Of a DNA stretch of 64,000 bases, positions 13,102 through 24,391 are shown piece by piece. The DNA lies in assembly GCF_964275005.1 (NCBI RefSeq), contig NC_092701.1, positions 30,433,106 to 30,497,105 on the forward strand. The letters run 5' to 3'. This DNA comes from Diadema setosum (Eukaryota > Echinodermata > Echinoidea > Diadematoida > Diadematidae). The position numbers were made by a program, and so were the translations under genes. Each line of letters opens with the position of its first letter. Position 1 is the stretch's first letter. The notes under the pieces were generated by a model. The model was not told the DNA's origin and ran no database searches. It worked only from the letters and a program-made list of their open reading frames with translations.

Positions 13102-16100
13102 ATGTATTTTTTTGATTGCCAGCCATGGTGTACCAGGTAATACAGAAGAGCAGTATGTCAAGAAGTGGTATCCCTTCAATTAATTATCCACCATCAAGGG
13201 GCACCAGAGAGATTTCCACTTAGCCCGATTCACTTTTACTTCATACGTAAGCTGAGTTGGGTGTTCAAGCCTGTGGGGTAGATATACATGTGTTTTTTTT
13301 CCAGTGAATAGCACCTACCTTATTTGTCCTATTGGTGTGTTTTTGTTGTGTCTTTTTCAACTTCATGGAAATATTGATAGGGCGAGGTATGACACATGTT
13401 TGATTGAAATATAAATTTGTCAGATGGGTATCAATAAAGTAGTACTTCATCCTTGTCATTTACAGCAACTCCTTTCCCTCTTGAAACATAGTGCTGATGT
13501 TATTTTCAGTCCAGTTAGTTTCAAAACAACAAGAGTCAAACTGTAACCATGAATATTGTCTCCCTTTTATCTTTACCTTTGCCATGCAGTGCTTTGTTGG
13601 GTCATTATGATCCTTTCACCTTAGGACATACGCCATCATTATACTGAAAAAAAAAACCAAACAAACAAGGAATGAAAGATTCGTGAAACTAAATTTTGTT
13701 AAAGCTTGGAGGGCGTGCTCAAGATTGCAATATTGGTTAAAATTTGAAACATGTATATCGTCGCTGGGGTGACAAGACCTCGTATCTCAAAAATGTCAAA
13801 AATTTTTTTTTTAGCTTAATGGTCAAATAATGGGTCAAGTGATATCTTGGCCAAATCCCAACTGTCTTACTCAAAAAATGAAGCCACCATGACATGTCAA
13901 AGAGAAGGCTTTCCCATTCACTATAGTGCTTTGGCCGCCATGTTTTTTCGCTCTCCTGAACATTTGACAATTTTGAGATACAAGGTTTTGTCACCCCAGC
14001 GACGATATGTATAATATTTTTTTAATCTCCCTTTTCTTTTTGCCATTTCTGTAAGTAGGTACTAACCTTGCTATTTTTAGATCATCATAAACAACACTAG
14101 CATATATAAAGTAATTACAATTTTACTGAGGGGATAACAGATGACATGAGTTACCATGTTTAATGATATCAGCTTGTATGTCCTCAAATCCAGAGTTTTC
14201 TACCAGTTAAAAGCTTGATACAATACCAGTAATTTCTATTGCTGTAGTGGGAAAGCTGTGAGAACATTCAGTGATCAATTCTTGTTAAAATCATAGAACT
14301 GTACGAATACTGATGGAAGATTAAAATCTTAGAACTGCATGAATATTCATGAAAGATTAAAGCCAGTCTAGTGAAATAATCTTTAAAACATTACAAATAG
14401 CAGTAAATACCACTCATTGATTGTTATACCTAATATTTGCAGGAAAGGTCATCGACAATCATTTATATTGTTTAATATACATTTGCTTCATTTTTCTTGT
14501 AGCAAGAGTATACAATGTATTTTATGTGTGGTATCTTAGCAATCTTTACTGTATGATTAACAATTCCTAATGTCTTGCAAACAGTCATCAGGTACATGTT
14601 GTAGTTGATACACTGCTACCAATATAGTACTCAACTCCTGATAAAATTAGATTTTACTGTAAATACCGGTGATACATGTATACATGTAATCAGCTACAAT
14701 TAATTCACATATCCTTGAGAATATGACAAAACAGTTGGCTAATAGAGATTTAGGAAAAGCCTTTCACTCAAATGTGATGATTGTATTCTCTCCTGGCAGC
14801 AAGGAGAACAACGCCCTGGTCGTCCCTCCTCTCATCAAGCATGGAGTTGTTGTTTGCGTTATGGAGTACACGCTAGCACCAAAATGTGAGTACTTTTCTT
14901 TCTTTCTTTTTGTTCTGTTTTGTTGGATGGGGAGGGAGATAAGAGCTAACAATATCATGTAAGTTACTAGTATTATGTACATTTATATCTTATTAGATAA
15001 ATCCTTTATTCTGATCGGTTGAAATCGGGAGCATAAATTCAACAAGGGCATTCCGCCCCATGGTACCAAAGTGTGCCATAGTACCCAAACTGCCTCAAAT
15101 TACCAAATCACTCCGTAGTACTAAACTACCCTCTATGTTGTACATATATGCAGACATCTGTACGTATGTTCTGTGTCATGGTGATGGGTTTCAATAGAGT
15201 GAAAGGTGACCCTTGTTGTGATGTAATCTCCTATGGCAGGGCCAGTGAACTGGCTTGTGCAAACATGATCAACCAGGCAAAATTTGATTAAATTTTATTC
15301 AGTATAATTATAAAACAAATGTGGTGAGCTTTTTGTCCCCGCCGAACGAGTTCGAGCAGGGGACTATGAAACGGGCTCCGTACGTGTGTGTGTCTGTGCA
15401 TCCGTGCGTCCGTCCGTGCGTCCAACCGTGCGTCTGTGTGTGCGTCCGTGTGTGATCAAAATGTTCAATTTGCTACTTCTCTGTCATTTATGAGCCAATT
15501 TTGATTGTGTTTGCTTTATATGATAGCACTACATGGGAGCTTTAAAACTTCTACACAGAATTTCAGTTGTGACCTTCGACCTATATTGTACATTTTGCTA
15601 CAAAATGCTACTCCTTCGCCATTTCTAACCCGATTTCGATTCCGTTTGCTTTATGTGATGGCACTAGGTGAGGGCTTCAAAACTTCTACACAGAATTTTG
15701 ACCTTTGTCTTCTTTGACCTTTGACCTTGATTTTTTACCTACATTGTATATTGTACATTTTGCTACAAAATGCTACTCCTTCGCCATTTCTAACCCGATT
15801 TCGATTCCGTTTGCTTTATATGATGGCACTAGTTGAGGGCTTCCAAACTTCTACACTGAATTTTGACCTTTGACTTCTTTGACCTTTGACCTTGATTTTT
15901 GACCTATATTGTGCATTTTGCTACAAAATGCTACTCCTTCGCCATTTCTAACCCGATTTCAATTCCGTTTGCTTTATGTGATAGCACTAGGTGAGGGCTT
16001 CAAAACTTCTACACAGAATTTTGACCTTTGTCTTCTTTGACCTTTGACCTTGATTTTTGACCTATATTGTACATTGGCTACAAAATGCTACTCCTTCGCC

Positions 16101-19100
16101 ATTTCTAACCCAATTTCGATTCCATTTGCTTTATGTGATGGCACTAGGTGAGGGCTTCAAAACTTCTACACAGAATTTTGACCTTTGACTTCTTTGACCT
16201 TTGACCTTGATTTTTTACCTATCAGATATTGCACATTTTGTTACAAAATGCTACTTCCGGCGGGGACATATATTACGCACCGCGTAATTTCTACTTTTCC
16301 TTGTATTTTTAGCAATGTTGATATTGCAGTCCCTCTGGATGTCAACTCCATTCTCTGCTCTGAGGATCATATTATGGAGTTGAGATCCCTTTGGGCAAAA
16401 GTGTCAACAGTGCCTTGAAAAGCTGTTCATTTCTGCATGTACTAGGTGCTTGTGTCTAGCTTGTGAGCCTTACATGTATTTGCTTTGTATCTAGCTCATG
16501 GGCCTGTTTTACTTTATGTCTAGCTTGTGGACTGTATGACTGTATGGTTGTTGAGCTTGTGGGATGGCCCCTGTGTGAACTGGGTGCACCATGTAGTGAG
16601 TGCTATAGGAAATTATCGAATCTCAGAAATAAAGAGTTCAATTGATTTTCTTTTTTTTTTTAAACTGAATGTTGCTGAAATTTTGACATGCCTAGTTTTT
16701 TTCCTTTTTTTTTTTTTTTCGTAGAGTGCATGTCATCATGCATCTGCACTGCAAGGGGCATTGAAGTATGCCTTATTATGTACATGACATCCATATTGTA
16801 CAGATGATAGGATGATATTCATCGAATAAATGTTTTGTCTGATAATCATGCACATACACTAAAATAGCTCGATACTTTTGTCATGAACACATACGGTATG
16901 CACAGGTGGGTCATATTTATCCATTTAATATCTCATTGGTTTACACACGTTTCCATACACACTGACAATCATGTACCACACACACACAAGCAAACACGCA
17001 TACAGCTTTATAGTCATTACTGATTTGTCACTCATCCATTCCCACTGATACTGTATGAATACGCCAAATATTTCGTGAGGTTTTTATTTTCGCGAATTTC
17101 GCGAGTCAGGTGCTATTCTTGAAATTAAAGACATGCGAAAATATTGACTCTGATCCCGATGTTAATGTGACGTACGCGTGTACACTTCTCCGTTAAATAC
17201 AGGCCTCCATGATCGTGAATTTAAAGTGAAAACTAAGTTCTGGTAAGGGCTTGAGAACCCGTCTGGCACCATTTCATATTTGCTTGCAATATATCGAAAG
17301 AGTCTACAAAGAAACTTACCTGGCTGACGCGGTTTGCCGGAATGATGAGTCGTTTTGGAGTATTTTGAGAAAAATAATAAAAGTCGGTAAACCGACTTTT
17401 ATTCCGGAAGGCTCCAGGCTAACTCGGTCTCAGGGAAAACTCGACCCTATTTCAGACAATTTACACACAGTTCGTGATCGCCATGTTCATCAGTACTCTA
17501 TAATACTACGGGCACCGGCCAAACGAGGCCTTACTGAGCAGACAGGAAAGTGCGTGCTAATCCTGTACAAAACAAATGGACAGCGCGCGGTCCTCAAGCC
17601 TACTAGCAAAGACGCTTTATAATACGCACATCACCTCAGTTGCTGAGACGCGCGGTCTTTGAAGTTTTTGTTGTTGTTTATCAATTGTCTTTGATTGTTT
17701 TTAGAGGTGCTTGAGAGGCGCACACTAATTTTGCATGCGCGCCAAAGAGGTTTTTGATGCGCGTGTTGTAACAACTCGGACCATTACTGCGAGTAGCCAG
17801 AACGCTATGTACAATGTAGTTTATACAGGCCGCTCCCGTATGCATAGTGTACTGTACAATCCAGAGGGAAAACCAGTAGCAGTACAACTCATCCCGCCGT
17901 CAAGCAAAGCGAGGCCGAGTTATCCCCGAGTCCGAGTCTAGGCCTGACCCCGTTCGGGTAAGTTCCGAGACTGAATGTTTTTGGCTAATATATCCCATTT
18001 TCGTCCTTACCCATCGAATATCTTGTTATTACAGCGTTATTCCGCACATTTCCTAGGCATACGTTCACATTTTGGAGCAAAATTTGACAACTTTTGCAGG
18101 CATACCAGAACTTTGTTTGGGCTTTAACCACTCGCGAAATTGTTGCGAAGTCCCAATTCGCGAAAATTTAGACCCGCGAAATATATGGCGTATACAGTAC
18201 TGTATGGTTCTACTTGTATGTTCCCAGATTCTTTGATTATGTTACAACTGTAAAAGACAAGTTCACCTTCATTGACACAAGGATTGAGAGAATGCAGCAA
18301 TATTAGTAGAACACATCTGTGAATGTTTGAAGAAAATTGGACAATCGATGCAAAAGTTATGAATTTTTAACATTTTTGTGTTGGAACCACTGGATGAGGA
18401 GACTACTAAGGCTCGTGATGTCATATGAGTACAACAGTATAAAGAAAATGTAAAGAAAATTTAGCATATTTTCACTTTTTTCGCATAATAAAAGAGCACT
18501 TGACTTGCCTCTTTCTAAAGGCAGTGGGAATAATATTACCCATAACATATGTCAGTAACGAGTCAAGGGAATGTGTACTTTTTTCAAAAGATGAAATTTT
18601 GTGAAATCCTCTTCATATTTTCCTTATATTGTTGTACGCATGTGACATCATACACTGCAGTAGTCTTCTCATCCAGTGGTGACTGCACAAAAACTTCAAA
18701 AATTCATAACTTTTGAGTGGATTTTCCGATTTTCCTCAAACTTTCAATGATGTGTTCTACTAATATTGCTACATTCTCTCAATCCTTATGTTAATGAAGG
18801 TGAACTTGTCCTTTAATGTGTCTACTTGGATGATAAAACCTGTGGGTTTCATGTGTACATGTAAAACTTCAGGTACACTCTACACCAAACTACTCCATGT
18901 AGTGTAAAGATGTGTTGTTCTTTTCTGACAGCCTCTAGAGATCTTGTGAATCCTACCTGTGCACATATAACCTCGCCTTACGGATCCACCAAATGGTACC
19001 ACAACATTTGCTCCTGCGACAATTGCTCCTGTCTTATTTTCTCTGAGGACTTAGGGTTAGGGTTAGGATTGGGATAGGGTTGTAAATTTAGTTTCGCGTG

Positions 19101-22100
19101 AAGATTTGGGATTAGGGTTACGGTTATGTTTTAGGGTAGAATTTATGTTTGGCCTAGCATGCAAATATTTCATATTTCATACATTCCAAATTTCAGCAAT
19201 TGTTACAGGAGCAAATGTCATGGAACCCCACCCAACACATTGCAAAGGTCATGCTTTGATGCATATTATATTCTGTCTTGCAGGTTTAGTGGCAGACATA
19301 GTGGCAGAAATTGAACAGGGTGTAATGTTTGCCGCCAGGAGATTTCCAGATACAAGGTGATTTTTGTTGTTGTTTTTTGTTTTGCTAATTTTACCTGTTT
19401 CATATCATCTCCTAACCTCTGTATCCAGTAGTTTTATCTTTATGATTTCTGTGAAGTTTGCTGAGTTCATTGGTGAGCCTTGAAAGCAATCAACTGATAA
19501 GTGCAAAAAGAATAAAATGAATGTAAAAACACTAGAAAGGGGAGCATATGTTTACAAGGACGTCCAAGAGTATGTTGCCTTGATGGCTACTGTGTGATAG
19601 TTTCAAAATTAAAAGTTGCAATTATATTGACAGTATTCATTAGTTGTACTGCCGTTTGGTTCCTGCTACAGTTGTTGCACGGTGCTCCAAAAGCTCACTG
19701 GTATTTTTTATTTTGGATGGTTTGGGTGCCGATTTTTGTAACACAGCATGAATCGTAATTCTGGTGTGTGTGGTTGTCATTTGTTTGCTGTTCACTGCCA
19801 ATATCTTAAAGTAAGTCTAGAAAGGATGAATGTGATTGCTTTGTTTTATCACCATCTGCTGAGGTGAAGCGTGTGAATCAATTTCAGTGAGAATTGCTTT
19901 TATTTGTGGTAGACTGAAATGGACTATGCCCCCTCACATACAGCCCATGAGTATGCCCTGTGTGTTATGTCTACAATGTCCTGTGTCATGCCGATGTAAG
20001 GCTGCTGTGTTTTCAGATTTATTTTCTCTACAAGTGTCATTCTAAAGTAAAAAAACAAAACAAAAAACAAACAAATCATGTCATTACCATTTGTAACTGT
20101 TACTATACTTCATTCAGTGATTGGCAAGCATACTGGAATGCTGTCTTCGTTGACTGGCTTGGCTGTCTGGATGCTTGAATGATATCACATTTACAGTATT
20201 ATTGTCAATGAGTAGAGATTACCTGCAGTTCTATTCTTATCATTATTAGGGAGTTTTCGCAAAGCACGACGCAGCCGAGATTTGAGTGTGCCGTGTGCAA
20301 AATTTGCTTCTGTGCATGATCAAATCTGAGATATGACCCGTCCTGGGGAGAACGAGTACGGTATTTGGCCAAAATAGTGTTCTGCCTGATGCAGCTGGGC
20401 AGGAGTGAGCCAGCCAGCCAGCCAGCCAATCAGCGATCTTGTCCCCACGCCTCCGTCCTAACAGGGAAGCGAAACTGCCTAGATATGGGGACGGGAGTCC
20501 GAGTACGGGGACTGTCACAGCTGATTGCTTCCGCGTATTCTCAGTCTTCCCGTCGTGTAGCGAAAACTCCGTACTGTGTCACCACGCAGACACATTACTT
20601 CACCAGAGTGGGCTTGCTAGTCTACCACCTGGTGAAGTTCTGATTGCTCTTAACCCTAAAAGGGCCGGGGGGGGGGGGGGGGGGGGCAGAATACGCCCCC
20701 CCTCGATGTTTCGCGCTATAATTCTGTAACACGAGAAGGCCTCATCGCGAGGCTTCTTGACTTTCTTCATTCAAGTCTCGCGCAACTTTTGAGACCAAAT
20801 TTGCAACGTCCGCGCATACTTTTGCAAAGCCACGCCCATTTTTGTAACGGAATGTCGCTCCAAAACGGGCACAATTTTGTGATTTTGTGTACATTTCCTA
20901 TGGAAAACAGTGCTCTGTCATGACAGGCATAAAAACCTGATTATTTTTACAATTAATCACTTTCATTGATTAATTTTGTGCTAATTATGGTAGAAAAGTG
21001 GTCAGTGACAATTTCCAATGAAAAAACAAAGAAAAAACAAAAGTTGAAAAACAAAGAAATACATAAGAAATTCTGAAAACAATAAAATACATAAGAATTG
21101 AAATGAGTTTTGGAAGTTTTTGTGATGTACAATTGTTGAATATGCTAAAACAGATGTACAGATCAAAAATTAGAATCTCAATGCTTTTGATTAAGCTAAA
21201 ATATCACCTTGAGCTTAATTTGCATAATTAATTAATTAAAATTAGAAATTGATTGTTTCAAAAAATCTTATAACACAATCTTGTAGATTATGACGCAGGT
21301 CTCACGCATGCAAAATTTCATCGCGATCGCACCACCGATGGCCGAGATCTCTGCTTTTGTGAATCTAGGCTCCTTGCAAATTTCGCAAAAGTTTTGTGTA
21401 CACAAACCTTTCTTGTTTAGCTGCACTGTATGTTGATGAAAAATGCTTGGCAGATTAAGCTAGCTGCATTGGCACATATGAAAGGATAAGATGTATTGCA
21501 TGTTAGATACGATGTGCCTTTGCGAATCAATATTGTGTGTTTGGATTTTATTTGGCTAGGTAGGGAGCACCTAAGTGCTTATAAATAGCAAATTTCGTAC
21601 CTTGAAATGTATTTACTCTGCTCTCATTATGGCCATTACATTCTTTGGTTTCAGGGGACTATACTTAGCTGGTCACTCTGCCGGTGGTCACCTCTCAGCC
21701 ATGATGCTCTCAGTCGATTGGTCCTGTCGGTTGCAGGAAAGAGCCAATGTCATCAAAGGTGATTTGAATATTGCAGCAGGGTTCTTGGTCCTGTACCACC
21801 AATACTGCCTATGATACACTTGACTTACATTGTAATGTGGTGCAGCTATCAGCCAGTAATTACAAGAGTAGTTCTTTTTAAGTTTGTAATCTTTGCTACC
21901 AGTACTGCCTATGATGCACTGACTTACATTGTTACCTGGTTCAGCAAGCAGTCAATAGTCACAAAAATATGTGTAGTTCTCTTTAGAGTTTTTTTTTTTT
22001 TTTTTTTTTTCTTGCCATCATTACTGCATATGATGCTCTGATTTACATTTGTAACCTGATCTCAAAGGTCATTCTTGCCAAGTCAAATACATGTTATGAA

Positions 22101-24360
22101 ATTTAGGAGGGTCAGTGATTGGTGTATCCCATCAATTTCTGGCAGAATTTTGCTTCAGAAATTATCATTTTGTCATCATTAAGTCGGCAGCACATGATAT
22201 TACTGCATATCTTATATTACAGAAAAATTATAATTTTTTATGCACATGGTTTGATGAAAATTGTAAATACATGTAGGTCAGAAAAAAAAAGTATGAGTTT
22301 ATGCTAATCAAGAGCAGAACAGGGATTTTAATTTTTTAATCCAACTCCAGTTTTACATGAATTTATTCATCAGAAGACTTTTAAAAACTTTTAAAACAGA
22401 ATGTGTGGTGGTGTAGTTTATTGGTTTATTTCATATCAATTTTTGACATCTAGTTAGAGAATTACCAATTGATGTACCATTACATGACTTGTATATGTGC
22501 ATGTCTGTTGTAGTTGTCTTGAGAAGGAATCATGTCCTATCATGGTTTTGGCATATAGGTCTGTAAAATTTCACTCTTTCCTTCACAGTTGACAACACTC
22601 ACAGAACAGTGAAGGTCTTCACACTTGTTTAAGTAGATGTGTGGGCAATTGCCTCATATTATAGTTTTTGTGTTCAAGCAAGCGGATCACAGGGCTACAT
22701 ATATTTTTATTGCCTTGGGCAAAGTGGCTTGTAGCTAAGATATGCTCATACTGGATGAGAGTTAATATGTTGGCTATTTGAGGTGGGCGAAAGTGCACAG
22801 TGATGTGATGAAATGCAGAACATTTGTACATGTATCAAATACAGATCCTCTTAGAGTAATACACTATTCTCTCTTCAGGTATTTGCCTGATGTCGGGACT
22901 GTATGACCTTCGACCTCTGGTTGAGACTGAAATCAATGACCCTCTGTCTCTTACACTGTAAGTACCATGCACACAAAGTCTTAGCATAGTTTTTGCTTAG
23001 ATTTTGGGTGCAACTTTCTGTCTGATACAATGCTTTTAAAAGTACAACACATGTTTTCTGGATGTAGGCAAGAATTTGTGTCTGTGTGTTCTGTTATGAT
23101 GAGCAAAAGTACTTGTTGTGCTTGTGGTTATCAGTTTTTTTTTTTTTTTTTTCAGTAGATATTTTATGAAGAGCTTTTTGTCTTTCAAACAATAAAAGAG
23201 AGCAAATCTTCTGTAGATGTGTGTTGTGAAACAGCCAAACAAGAATGTGACTCTTCTCTCGTCAAAATGCGATAACTTATTTCTCAAAAGTGAAAGCGAG
23301 CTATCATTCCATGATTGGGAAAGAATAAGGGATGTGACTATTAATCTGTTGAGGATGAGTCCCAAGTATACTCGGCCAAGTGTCTATGGGAAATGCATGT
23401 TGTAGCAAAATCAGCCCATCCTCAACGGGTTTTAAGATGTGAAGTGTTTGTTGTCACCTGTGGTGGTAAAATCCATCTTATGCGTTTTGCTAAGACAATT
23501 TTCTGGGGTTGTTCAGAAACGGAGTGAAGCGGCAACGGTCTTCCACCATCTGTTGACTGTCGATCAGTTATTTATCACCTCTGTCGTTTTACAGAGTAAC
23601 AGGAGAAGTCCTGTGGTCTAAATTGATTCAAGAGTTCAACATCATCTGAAGTCGTTGATTCTAGTTTTTGATACCACATTATGTAAACCCCCATACATGG
23701 ACATGCAGGGAAAACACTGTAATTTTTGTGATGTGTCATTTGTATCCAAAAGGTCTTCTGCTTCTGCTGTTAGTCCTGCCCTCCTGGTTGATGCTATACC
23801 ACAGACCAACATTGGCATCAAGGTTCATCTGCCAGTAGCAGAGTTTGATCCGCCAGCCTTCCAGAGACAGGCTAAAGATTACTGTGAGGTAAAGCACCAT
23901 TGCTCTCACAATTATCAACATTCTCATGATGTAGTTATCGTTATGATAATAATGATAAAAATAATAACAATAGTAATTATAATAATGATGATAATAATAT
24001 TAATAATAATAAGGTCTTCTTTATCCAGGGTAGCCTCTTCAGTGTTGCCATTACTCTACCAGAGGGCCCTGCCATTATAAATACCCTAGCGTTGCCAGGT
24101 ACCCATTTATACATCTGGATCGAGAGGGACATTATGGGTAAAAACATCTTGTCCAAGGATGTATGCACTGGGTGGGAATCAAACTCAGGTCCTCCAATTG
24201 GGAGTCAGGAGTCTTGTCTACAATGTCACAGCTCTCTCCCCCCCCCCCCCCCCCAATAATTATCATGATCACGATCATAATCATTGTCATCATCACCATC
24301 ATCACCATCATCATCATCACCACCATCATCATCATCACCACCATCATCATCATCACCACC

Positions 24361-24391
<31 letters not shown>

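Noticed and set aside
19051-19115. Chromosome-end telomere array
   Set aside because: The TTAGGG-like repeats are short, degenerate and enclosed by TIRs inside a gene intron.
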